From the NCBI GenBank assembly GCA_036924285.1, contig JAYKYS010000009.1, positions 22,238,001 through 22,302,000 on the forward strand: a stretch of 64,000 nt of DNA, given 5' to 3'. Origin of the DNA: Asterella californica (lineage: Eukaryota > Streptophyta > Marchantiopsida > Marchantiales > Aytoniaceae). Below are positions 25,441 through 35,492 of this stretch, one piece after another. The notes beneath the pieces were generated by a model. It saw only the letters and a program-made list of their open reading frames with translations, was not told where the DNA came from and did not search any database. How positions within the stretch are numbered: the first letter of the stretch is position 1; every line of letters starts with the position of its first letter. The position numbers were made by a program, and so were the translations under genes.

Positions 25441-26820
25441 GATGTTGAGGAAGAAGAAAGAAATAATATTCAGTGTCAAGTTGGTCGACATGTTATAGAC
25501 TTGGAGCCGTTGTTATTTAAGGAAGAGCTTTACACATGTAGACTTTGTGACACAAGGTATTACACGAGTTCGCTGGAGAGACAAGTGAGGTCGAGCGAAG
25601 TAGAGTTCAGAGAGATAAGGAAACAAACATATAACTATCTTCTACATAATGGATACCTTTGGAGACAACCACAAAAGAGAGATGAGATGTTCATATGAGT
25701 AGTGGAAGATCTACAGACTAAGCAACAACTAATGAAGGAGTTTCATGACACTTTGTGGATTGGACATCGTGGGATTTGGGCTACTTACATAAAGTTGAAG
25801 GAAAAATACGGATGAAAATATTTGTATCGAGATGTGATGAACTTTGTTAGTTCGTGTCTGCATTGTCAGTTTTACTGGAAGATGCGACATAAGGATGGTC
25901 TTGTATCTACTTATATGTCTTGTATTCACTTCCTGTGGTTCTCAATTTGGTGATGATGCCTCCGGGATTATGAGGTATGCGATATTTGGTTTTGGCTCGT
26001 GAGGACCTCCTCAACTTTGTAGAAGGGCGAGCACTGAGGACAAAGACCACGGAAAATATATGTAGATTTGTACTTGAAGATATTGTTTGTAGATATGGAT
26101 CTATAAGAAGACTACGAGCAGACAGAAAGAAATTATGTGGTGTAGAAGTGAAGGAGTTTTTTGATCGATATGGTGTGAAGTTCAAGCTTACTACTGCAAT
26201 GAACCTAGAGGAAATTGGCAAGAGCGAATGTGGACATCCATAGATTTTTCAAGTCTTGGTGAAGGCATGTGACCATAAGCATAGAAAGTGACATAGGTTG
26301 CTCTCCTTCTCTGTATGGGATGATAAGAGGACTCACTGTACTACTCTTGGGTACATGCTTGTTGAGTTGTGGTCGGGATAGAAGTCGATGATGCTAGCAG
26401 AAGAAGGCTTCCCTACTTGGGTTACCTTGCCATGAGAGGACAGTATGGATCACATAGAGCTTCTCTCATTTCATATCAGACAGTTAAAACGCAGAAAAGA
26501 GGATCTTGCAGAAGCACAACAGAAGTTGAAAGCGGCTCGATAATAAGAATAAGAAGAGGTTTGACAAGACCCATAGGCTTCGACTGAAATGAATACAAGT
26601 TGAGGACTGGGTGTTGATATACACGACAATACATGAGAGAACCAACACTCTATAGTTTGAAAGTTTTCCAGAAGATGATCTGGTCCATACATTGTATCGG
26701 ATGTGCATCAGAATGTTACTTATTCCTTGCAAGAGCTAGATGGTACGCCTTGAAGGCTTCTTTTTGCTAGGAAACAAGTGAAATTGATCAGAAAGAGAGG
26801 AGGAACAACGAAGCTGGTTG
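25441..26820 (+). pseudogene. Integrase region of the gypsy element
   Basis: HHCC zinc-binding sequence (GHRGIWATYIKLKEKYG, then SCLHCQF) lies at about 25740-25890 and integrase core at 25977-26243 (RYGSIRRLRADRKK). A C-terminal piece at 26470-26800 resembles the DKTHRLRP/GDWVLIY-type tail of plant gypsy integrases in broken frames. Catalytic acids are not all recognisable. Confidence 0.65.
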
Positions 26821-28015
26821 AATTCTTCTAGGTCCTCATTCAACTAATATCAGAGGTCTGATATTCACAATAAAGACTTCTTTAGCCATGTCTTCCTCCA
26901 TTAAATCTCCAAAATGTCGATACAAGTGCACTAGAAATGATGCTACAAAAGACTTACGACCATTGTACAGATCCTTCAATGACCTCCCCATTGTCTAAGT
27001 TACATGACGTGCCCAACTCACTCTCTCGTCTGGTGCATTGTTTGACTGTACCCACACATACCAGCACCATAGTAAGACCCAAGAGCCAAGAGATAAAGGT
27101 TTTACCTTATAACAATTTTTGATTGACCGCTTCTCTTTTGTTCGGATCTCAGCTGCTGACACATGGACAATATTACTACACGTCGTGAGCGTGAGGTACT
27201 TCGTAACCAAGTATCTCGTGACCTCGTCGTGGAGTATTACCTCATTTCCTAACTTCTACTACTATATTAACTAACTAAAGCTATTCTTTTTTCCATACTA
27301 ATGTATTTTTTAGTCTACTCACTCTATGTGGATACCACACGGTTCATCATCACCGACATGGACACCGCATCGCATCATGGTCTTTACTTCCAAACTCACG
27401 AGCCCTACTTCAACTCCAAACGCGACTCATAGATATTGACATTTCTCAATGTTACGAAAGGGCTATGTCGAAAAGATAGATCAACAAAAGATCTCCTAGG
27501 CTGAAGACTTCAGTTCTTCTCGAGGAAGTACCAGAGCAACAATACCCGATGGTGTGCAAGAAGACGTATAAGGACACAGAAGGGAGAATCCGAACAAGAA
27601 CTCCGGAAGTCCTTGAAGCACTATCCTCATAAAAATCTTTGTCCAAGAACCCCGAGGATCCCGAACTGACCATCCCGGAAAGTATCTGGACCATCTACAA
27701 GCACTAGAACAACAACGTCGAGAAGAACTCACAACCATTCATAGGAGTTTTAGACATAGTTATCCCGGAGCAATCTCGGACCTTAAAGCTAGAACTCTCA
27801 TGATACAGGCTGCTCTCGGAGCATGTAGTTAAGGCTGTGATAGATATTCAAGTTGCCACTTGTGAGCAGTTAATTACTTTCATACAATTCAAGTTGTCAC
27901 ATGACGGATATGAGTTCGAATACTTTTGTTGTGACGCTTTGCTTAAATTGATCTATGCGCTAAGGTGCCATTTTTTATCTTTTCCGTCTGTAGAAGGATA
28001 GTTGTCTTTGACGTC
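26821..28015. other. Spacer between two retroelements; no gene recognised
   Basis: Short frames only. A stretch at about 27650-27830 reads LDHLQALEQQRREEL in one frame, like a retroelement coiled coil, but has no clear homologue. The last four bases before the next element are CGTC. Confidence 0.35.
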
Positions 28016-28126
28016 TGTCGTGCGCATACACATCGCTACACAACATACATAGCTGTCAGAGGTACACCACACATACACATAACACATGGACGATGTCATA
28101 CACATACACAAGTGTACCACAATAAT
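28016..28126 (-). repeat. Repeat B2 (terminal)
   Basis: About 110 bp, nearly identical to B1 at 28344-28452. In element sense it ends ...GCGCACGACA at the 3' terminus of the retroelement, next to the CGTC flank. Confidence 0.85.
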
Positions 28127-28341
28127 CGCGAAGAGAATCCGGATTACACTCAACTAGACTATCCACCATAGCCTGGAGCTTGAAGGCTCAACTCGAAGAA
28201 CTAAGACCTCCAAGCCCTACCTGCGAAGTTTACCCCTAGTGGGCTCTCCCACCAACTCGCCCTAACGGCACTAACGGCCTTACCGGGATGCGTCACTTCG
28301 CACTCGGTCAACCTAGCCGAGGTGCCCAAACTGACGTGACA
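28127..28341 (-). repeat. Repeat A2 (LTR-like)
   Basis: 215 bp matching A1 at 35278-35492 with about five differences. In element sense it starts TGTCACGTCAG and ends CTCTTCGCG. It lies between B1 and B2, and the B1/A2 boundary forms the 12-bp palindrome TGACAGCTGTCA. Confidence 0.9.
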
Positions 28342-28343
28342 GC

Positions 28344-28452
28344 TGTCATGCGCATACACATCGCTACACAACATACATCGCTGTCAGAGGTACACCACAC
28401 ATACACATAACACATGGACGATGTCATACACATACACAAGTAATACCACAAT
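28344..28452 (-). repeat. Repeat B1 (internal) with adjacent purine tract
   Basis: Copy of B2 lying inside the element, immediately after AGTTAGGGGGCGA in element sense, which is a plausible polypurine tract. The second element copy at 60181 has the same order: purine-rich tract, then B. B1 therefore appears to be a family feature. Confidence 0.8.
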
Positions 28453-28622
28453 CGCCCCCTAACTGACGGTTAGGTCCCTCTAACTCCAGATAGCTCCATA
28501 TCTCAACTACGTGATACACACCTTCATGGGTGCAAGGATCAGGAGGCCGGGTGCTACATCGCCCCATCGTTAGTTGCCTGTCTGCAATCCATACCACGCA
28601 AAGATCTAATCGACTATCTCCG

Positions 28623-30110
28623 CTATATACATCGAGGACAAACCCACCGTCCAGTAGGAACTACACTGAGAGGTGGAGTCAAACATGACATGTGCCAACC
28701 TCTCGAACAACCATCACACACCAACATACGGGCTGCTCCACCAGCAGACCCACACAACATACACCTCAAGCCCGCGCGTACAACTGATAAGCTTGGGTCA
28801 ACGGTACCATCAATGTTGGGAAGATGACATGGCGCACAATTACGCACATGGTCCTTCCACACAACACCATCACGGCCCTCTAATATGAGTACTCCAGAAG
28901 GTAACATCTCTTGCATTCGTAAAATAGTGCGCCCTGCGGTCACATCCAACGTCGTCGGTGCGGTCTACTGCAGATAGATATAATCGCCAAGATGAAACCT
29001 GCGAATCGATGGTCGATAACCTCCTCCTCGGATGGTTGCATATAGCAACGTGTCTCTATGCTGAGCAATCGCTAGGTTCTCAAAAGCCATAGGCATAACT
29101 CTCCGAAATGTCTTTGCTCGTTGAGAACATGCTCTCACCCACATATCCGGGTCGTGATTCAGCACCTCAGCAGAATCACGACGAATGGCCGAAGGTAGAT
29201 CTGGATCTCGACCATACAATAGAAAATACGGTGAGAAGGAAGCCAAAGACGCTTGTCGGCTGAAACGGTAGCCCATAGCCAACCATGATAACTGCACATC
29301 CTAGTCTCCCAAGTGGTCCTTTTGCAAGCCATACTTGCGCAATCCTCTCTTCACCGTCTGAACTACCCTCTACGTCAAACCATCCGCCTCAGGATGATCT
29401 CGAGATGTAGTCCGATGATCAATCAGCGCCTGATCACACAAGGCCTGAAACTCACCGAGGAACTATGTACCTTGGTCTGTCAGCACTTCAGCTGGTGCTC
29501 CAAAACGACTCAGCACTCGATCTAAGAACGCGTACGCTGTCCCTTCACTCGCCTTGTCTGGTAATGCCACCAACTCAATTCACTTGGAGAAGTGCTCCAC
29601 CATCACCAACACATACCGATGGTGACGTACGGTCAACGGTAAAGGTCCCGCAAAATCTAAACTCCAACGGTAACCCAACCCCATAATCGGTAAGGGGTGT
29701 AACTGTGGAGTAGGAGCATTAAACGATGCTCGTACTCGATCACAAACCACACATCGTGCAACAAAATGTTGCACATCGACGTGCATACCACGCCACCAAT
29801 ACTGTCCTTGGAGTAAGCTATGCGTACGCTTCACTCCAAAATGTCCCAACTCCTCATGGGCATGTCGCACTAACTGTGCCCTTTGGGATGGATGTGGTAC
29901 TATCCGTACTCTCCCATCATCCCACACTCGAAGTACATGTCGTCCTTCTCGTCGAAATCTCTTCGCTCGTTGAAGGACACGCTCTCGCTCCTTGGCACTT
30001 ACTGTGCCTACTACCACACCAGTACGTAGATACTCCATCACAATCACATCATCATGGATATCTTGCTGGTCTGGAACACCATCTCCACCCTCAAGATCTG
30101 GAGACTCATC
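28623..30110 (-). pseudogene. Integrase with C-terminal PHD finger
   Basis: A gypsy integrase inserts the cDNA into the host genome. HHCC domain: HEELGHFGVKRTHSLLQGQY, then CVVCDRVRA. Core acids are recognisable in SLDFAGPLP, VLTDQG and DHPEADGL. Downstream come LSWLAMGYRFSRQASLASFS and LYGRDPDLPS. The C-terminus is a PHD zinc finger: CMLCGS, MLVCDGCSRGWHMSCLTPPL, GRWVCPRC, with all Cys/His ligands and the Trp two residues before the final Cys pair, ending one codon before a stop. PHD fingers bind histone H3 tails, so a role in targeting is inferred. Stops interrupt the core at GT*F, LT*R, GD*D and YLQ*T, at codons that look like CAG or TGG changed by one transition. Confidence 0.85.
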
Positions 30111-30119
30111 ATCTACTCT

Positions 30120-31744
30120 CTAACCAGAGAAAGATACGACTTGGCACTCCATACTAGAGTTCATGGCCAACACACAAAGAAAGATAGATGCATGCCACCC
30201 TGGCACTATCTCCTCATCAACCTTGTCATGCCATCGAGCCCCAGTCTGATCCTGCTGACTCGTGCACGAGTTGCGACTCAACCCATCGGCATCTAGGTTT
30301 GCAACTCCAGGTCTATGTACTACCTGGAAGTCATACTCCTGTAAGATCAGAGTCCATCGTGCAAGCTTCCCTGTAAGCTTATCAGACTCCATCAACCACT
30401 TGAGCGGCTGGTGATCAGTGATGAGAGTAAAGGGGTTCCCAAACAGAAAACATCGAAAGTGTGCAACAGCCCACACTGCCGCCAAACACTCTCCCTCATA
30501 CGAACTATACCTCGCCTCCGCTAAATTGTTGAAGCGACTGGCATATGCCACCATGAACTCCTTTTTCTCATCATGATGCTGAGTCAGCACTGCTCCAAGT
30601 CCCAACATACTCCAATCGGTGTGCAGTTGGAAAGGACGCCCCCTAACGGGTCTCCTCAAGATGGGAGCAGATGTCAACCTATCCTTGAACTCTACAAAAG
30701 CTCGCTCCTGCTCATCTCCCCACTGCCACTCCTGGTCCACCTTCATCAGCTTGGTCAACGGCTTCGCAATTGCACTAAATCCCTTCACGTACCGATGATA
30801 AAAGTTCGCCCAATCAACAAATGTCCGAACTCGACTCACATCGTGGGACGCGGGATACATGCAATAGTCTCAACCTTCGTCTGTTGAACACTCAATCCAC
30901 CTGGATAGATGGTGTGGCCCAGATACTCTACCAACTCCTGGAAGAACTTACACTTCCCAGGGTGTAACTTCAACCCATGAGCTCTCAATCGTTCAAACAC
31001 ATCCCGTAAGTGTCTCTCGTGCTCCTCCACTGTAGCACTATAGACTAAGATGTCGTCAATATAACATCTGACAAAATCCAATCCTGCTAGTATTCTGTCC
31101 ATCACCCTTTGGAACTCAGCAGGGGCGTTCTTCAACCCAAATGGTAAGAACCGCCACTGATACAAACAATCCTTGTCATGAGAGTCAATTACCCAGAATG
31201 CTATCTTGGACTTATCTTCTTCTCTCACTGGCAACTGATGATACCCTGCTCGAAGATCCAAAGTAGTGAAGACCTTCACATGCCCCACTGCATCAAAGAT
31301 CTCCTCAGGTGTCAGCATGACATACTTATCGGACTTCGTCTGCCGATTGATAGGACGGTAGTCCCCACACATCCGTCTATCCGTATAGTTGCCATACATA
31401 TCCTTCTTGGCTGGCATAACTGTGGCAGCTGCATACTCTCTATGCGACATCTCCACCAACCCAACCTCCAACAAGTCTTGAGTCCGACTCTGGATCAAGG
31501 CTCTCTCCATGTCACTGTACCTGTAAGGACGTCGGAAGATTGGCGTGTCATTAGCCAAGTCGATCCGTATACCAGGTCCCTTCAAGGTACCCAAATCCTT
31601 CATACTGAAGGCAAAACAATTCCTGTAGCTCTTCAGGAATCTTTGGACTCTTCGTCTCTCCTCTCCTATAAGCTTGGGTCTAATCTCTGGCTCCCAAGTA
31701 TCCTCTGTCACCATGCTAGAGGTAGAAGACGAAGTCGTTGACTG
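30120..31744 (-). pseudogene. Reverse transcriptase and RNase H (pol)
   Basis: RT at 31714-30836: RRPYRYSDMERALIQ (fingers), FTTLDLRAGYHQLPV (first Asp), FLPFGLKNAPAEFQRVMD, and the YIDD box in RCYIDDILVYS. The frame shifts at about 30850 into the connection and RNase H: LHTDWSMLGLGAVL, YSSYEGECLAAVWAV, LITDHQPLKWLM and PGVANLDADGLSR, supplying all four acidic residues. No DTG/DSG protease was recognised between methyltransferase and RT. The RT frame is the same as the end of the methyltransferase frame and separated from it only by a stop codon near 31745. Confidence 0.9.
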
Positions 31745-33435
31745 CTATCTTGCAGCCTCTGGAGCAGTTTCCTTCTGCTCACCACCAACAACCTCCACCG
31801 CTACTGTGCGTAAAACTTCTGCAGTTCTAGCTGCAAGCTCCACACTCTCTCCTATGACATCCCATGATGTCCAAGGATGACAAACTCCACTTGCCTCGCC
31901 CCCAGCCTTTGCCTCCACCGACCCGGTAGGCAAAGAGCTCAAGAGTGCTCGAGCAGTAACACCCGTCGATCGCATCCGACGCTGCTCAGCCAATCCAAGG
32001 CTAACAATCCATGTCAAGCAATTCAAGTCCATTGCTTGATCCAATACTTGACGACGTGAGGCCTTCGACACCGAAGCTACTGCCGTCGTACCTGTAGCGA
32101 AACCCATCGCTCGCTCTCTCTCATCGGCATTGGGCTCCACCAACTGCCGTAATTGAGCATCCCACACAAGCCCAAGTCCTCCATCTCTGTAAGCATGTGA
32201 CGCTGGAAAGCTTACCAAAGTGGGTAACGCTACCATGGGCCGTCCCACTAGGTTCACCACTGCCATGGGTGACCTATCGACGACTCTCACTACTTGAGAT
32301 CGTCGTCATGCATCCAAGATGCTATCAACCGTGAGATACCTTGGTCATCTCACTCCATCGTGTGCGCGCTTAAGCACCTCTCTCAGTAACAAGTTCGTCC
32401 ACCATAACCGTGGACGATGTGCACGAGATCCTACTCTCGCTGCATCCAACAACACTGCTGGTCCAATCCAAGACCGCACTTGGTGCACACTCGTCATCAT
32501 CTGTGTACGAGCATCACCCAACAAAGGAACATTCTCCAAGATGTACGCTGGAGAATCCACCTGATGCATCTGGAGATGTCGTAAGATCCGTAACATCTTC
32601 CAGAACATCCTAGATCGCGGATCATGTAACCCTGACCTCTCCCAGCACGCGTGTGACCTTGACATGGCCATCCGGCTATCACCAAGTGAATGGTGTCCAC
32701 CAACGTAAGATCCTGCGCCCCCAGCAGCAAAATATCCGACGGTAATGCTTGTTGGTATCCTCTAACAGCTGATATGGGCAACAACTTAGGATATCTCTGC
32801 ACCAAACGTGCCACATGTCGCAATGAGATGCGTCTCGCAATCTCATCTTTCTCCACATACAAGTATCGCTGTACTTGTATACCTGCTTGCAATACCGCAG
32901 CCAAATCTGTGCTGATCCCTCCAAACAGCTCCAGCACACATACACCCTCCTCTAGATACTGCCACACAATGAGAGTCGTATCCAACGGTGATAAGGTCAC
33001 AGGGCTAGTAGCAGGAACAACCTTTTGTTCCTCTACTGGTGGTACAAAGGCTTCACTCCAAGCCTGCTGCACCAACTGATCAGGATACTGCTGCAACTCT
33101 CCACTCGAACTCCAGAGTGGAACATCCAAGGCAGATGGTACTAACGTAGATATGCTAGGCATGTCTTCCACCTCCTCAAAGGGTGTAAACAACTGTGGGT
33201 TCCGCATCTGCTGCAGATCGCACCAACTGTCGAACTCCTGGATGAAGTCATCCAGCTCAATGGTACCAACTGTATCTGAGTAACGTCGAGATCCCTTCGT
33301 GACCCCATAGATCTCGTCCATGTCCCACAACAACAGTGTGACGACACTAGACTCACCATCAGAAAATGCGCTGTCTGCGTCTGACTCGTCCTCTGGAACA
33401 ACCGACGACAATGGTGTAGGTAGTCGGTACCTCAT
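31745..33435 (-). pseudogene. Gag-like segment fused to a cytosine-5 DNA methyltransferase
   Basis: The N-terminal ~170 residues are acidic and include TIELDDFIQEFDSWCDLQQM, reminiscent of the start of gypsy capsid. A methyltransferase domain follows: motif I VLELFGGIST (32.93 kb), motif IV with catalytic Cys in AGWPCQGHTRAGRGQG, motif VI ILENVP, motif VIII RAHRPRLWWTN, and motif X-like VLDQAMDLNCLTW (32.03 kb). The order and the HRPRLWW form resemble the DRM/DNMT3 side of the family rather than bacterial M.HhaI-like enzymes; this placement is tentative. One frameshift at about 32645, directly after the PCQ motif, and stops at 32345 and about 32310 break this copy. Predicted activity: methyl transfer from S-adenosylmethionine to cytosine C5 in DNA, in the nucleus or on element cDNA. 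Confidence 0.88.
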
Positions 33436-34229
33436 CCCACTCCGTGTATACCCACTATCCGAGAAGTCCGCACCAGAACCTCACGAGAACTCCGTGATGA
33501 GAGAATCTCGCTAACACACTCCCCAACCGGAAGCCACAATCTCCGTCACCACCGTAACCACCACTTGCCTAACCCCGCTCCTACTGAGCTCACATATCCC
33601 CTACTAGGACTGTCAAGGTAAGGGCAACATGTACCTGCCATCACCACAAGCAGCCTCTCACGGTCTGTTGGTCGTCACTCCAACCGCACCGTGAGAGAGA
33701 CAAAGGTAGTCTAACTGGTCCGCAACTCCAGCCTCACTACCACAGCACACTGGAGTGAACTCACTCCGGAAATCAAGCACCAACACAAGCAAACGCGGCG
33801 CACAAACAGGAAGCATAATATGGAGGAGTTCCAACCACAAGAAGTCCAAACGATAACCCTCCACACTCAAACATTCACATAAGGAGAAACCGAGCCTCAC
33901 CCGGACTGACGTCTCCTCGTCGGTGACCACATGCACAATATATGATCACCAACAGTCGTAACTGACACTGGAGGTCACTAACTAGATGTCTACACCTCTA
34001 ATAGCTCCAAAAACATCCACGTGGTAGCTCTACTAGCTCACCTAAGACAACTGCCACCAATTGCCGTTATACACGTCTCTACGGTATAGACAAGCACTAC
34101 CACAACTATAGCTTGCCCCTAATACTATGGGTCGGTCGCCCTACCACTCCTCTAGGAACGTGTGAGAAGGTCTCCTACTACCTTTTACAAGTCCCTAAGT
34201 ACTTGCACGCATCCCTGTAAGACACCAAG

Positions 34230-34312
34230 AGCTATTGGTCTAGTGGTAAAGCCAAAGCTAAGACTACAGAGTTAGGAGTCCAGATCCAGGAATAGTGTTG
34301 GGATGGGTGACC
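34230..34312 (+). other. tRNA-like A/B boxes followed by a 5S-like box (possible SINE remnant)
   Basis: TGGTCTAGTGG fits the pol III A-box consensus exactly, and GAGTCCAGATCC about 40 bp later is a weak B box. It is followed by GGGATGGGTGACC, the C-box-like sequence of plant 5S rRNA genes. The cloverleaf is not convincing, so this is not called a tRNA gene. Confidence 0.4.
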
Positions 34313-34429
34313 AGCTGGTTTTACCCTTCCCACACAACTGAAGCTTGGATACCTCTCTCACGCACGCCAGCAAGCTGACTTGCGGCGGGCGTGCGGCTTC
34401 TTCTACTCTTGAAGTAGAGTAGAACAGGA

Positions 34430-34571
34430 ACAACACACCAGAAGAGGCTCGGCTCCACCTCGAATTGCAGAAGATTGCACCAAAAGAGGCTCCAAAACAG
34501 CAACACACCAGAAGAGGCTCGGCTCCACCTCGAATTGCAGAAGATTGGACCAAAAGAGGCTCCAAAACAGC
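34430..34571 (-). repeat. Two tandem copies of a ~70-bp unit
   Basis: AGAAGAGGCTCGGCTCCACC, then CTCGAATTGCAGAAGATTG, then ACCAAAAGAGGCTCCAAAA, repeated head to tail with one change, inside the retroelement leader. Confidence 0.9.
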
Positions 34572-35277
34572 GAAAACAGCTTGAGGGTGCACACGGGTGA
34601 CCAAAATCTGACGTAAAACAGCAAGAACACCCAAATCCAACCCGAACACCACCACAACAGATTCACGAATGCACAAGACACACTTCGCGAATGCACACAC
34701 ACAAAACAAAACTCCTAAACTCGAGTTTCCACACGAAATTGCACCAAAATCTGACGTAACTAGCCTTTTTGCACGTGCGGGTGTCACGGTTGCGAACTTC
34801 GACATGCCATAACTTCTTCAATTCTTGGCCAAACTCCACGAAACTTAGTGCACTAGAATTGTCTCTCAAATGCGCTTCCAAAGAGCCCACTCCGGCCTGA
34901 CATTGACAAGTACTCTAGCTGCCACGCCCAAACGCGCAATCCGGCTCCAACAAGACACTTCAAGAACATTCTGCAAAATTTCTGCAGCGCTTCCGCATGA
35001 CAGAAATCTCCACTCGACCCCAACAACAGCAAATCGATCTGCGACCAGCAATGTAGCATGCGCCCACACACCTCGATCACACAGCTCCAAACAATCAAGC
35101 ACGAACGACAACGCCCGAAGATCCCAACGGACGATTTCAGATTTCAGATCAGCGAGCTCTTACTGAACTCCGCCTCGACCTGCACTGAGTTCTTCGAGTA
35201 ATCTGCATTGAGAAATTACCATCTCCAACACTACAACAAAGATTACTCACAAACGGTCAAGTCAAACCCACTCTAAA

Positions 35278-35492
35278 CGCGAAGAGAATCCGGGTTACAC
35301 TCAACTAGACTATCCATCATAGCCTGGAGCTTGAAGGCTCAACTCGAAGAACTAAGACCTCCAAGCCCTACCTGCAAAGTTTACCCCTAGTGGGCTCTCT
35401 CACCAACTCGCCCTAACGGCACTAACGGCCTTACCGGGATGCGCCACTTCGCACTCGGTCAACCTAGCCGAGGTGCCCAAACTGACGTGACA
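35278..35492 (-). repeat. Repeat A1 (5'-terminal LTR-like repeat)
   Basis: Starts TGTCACGTCAG in element sense. Unlike A2 it is not followed by a B repeat. The outer flank is CGTC (35493-35496), matching the flank beyond B2. Confidence 0.9.

Larger units (their letters stand above)
19947..26820 (+). mobile_element. Decayed Ty3/gypsy LTR retrotransposon
   Basis: Plus-strand remnants appear in canonical order: gag, zinc knuckle, aspartic protease, reverse transcriptase, integrase with HHCC domain, and the C-terminal sequence typical after integrase. The frame is broken repeatedly by stops and shifts. Reverse transcriptase runs into integrase-side sequence at about 25440 with the RT connection and RNase H missing, an internal deletion. 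About 1.2 kb (20890-22110) within gag is unrelated sequence. LTR limits could not be assigned. Confidence 0.85.
33436..35277 (-). other. Leader of the methyltransferase retroelement; no gag gene recognised
   Basis: About 1.8 kb between A1 and the first recognisable coding sequence. The 177-codon frame at 34272-34805 consists largely of a translated tandem repeat and has no domain. No capsid major homology region or CCHC knuckle was seen, so gag may be absent, shrunken or unrecognisable. The sequence after A1 (TTTAGAGTGGGTTTGAC) should contain the primer-binding site, but I cannot match it to a tRNA. Confidence 0.5.
28016..35492 (-). mobile_element. Ty3/gypsy retrotransposon carrying a cytosine-5 DNA methyltransferase and a PHD finger
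   Basis: In minus-strand sense: repeat A1 (35492-35278), leader, gag-like segment plus methyltransferase, RT, RNase H, integrase with PHD finger, purine-rich tract, repeat B1, repeat A2, repeat B2. The ends read TGTC...GACA and are flanked by the 4-bp repeat CGTC (28012-28015 and 35493-35496). The coding region is interrupted by one frameshift and several stops that look like transitions, so this copy is probably inactive but fairly young: A1 and A2 differ at about five of 215 positions by eye, all transitions. Ty3/gypsy elements that captured cytosine methyltransferases have been described from charophyte algae; the PHD finger and the repeat layout are what I would stress here. Confidence 0.9.

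Noticed and set aside
34272..34805. 177-codon minus-strand frame in the retroelement leader
   Set aside because: Composition and repetition come from the ~70-bp tandem repeat; no gag or other domain seen.
28016..35492. Classification as a DIRS/PAT tyrosine-recombinase element because of the split repeats and methyltransferase
   Set aside because: The pol ends in an HHCC/DDE integrase, the methyltransferase is of the cytosine-5 type, and there is a target duplication; no tyrosine recombinase motif seen.
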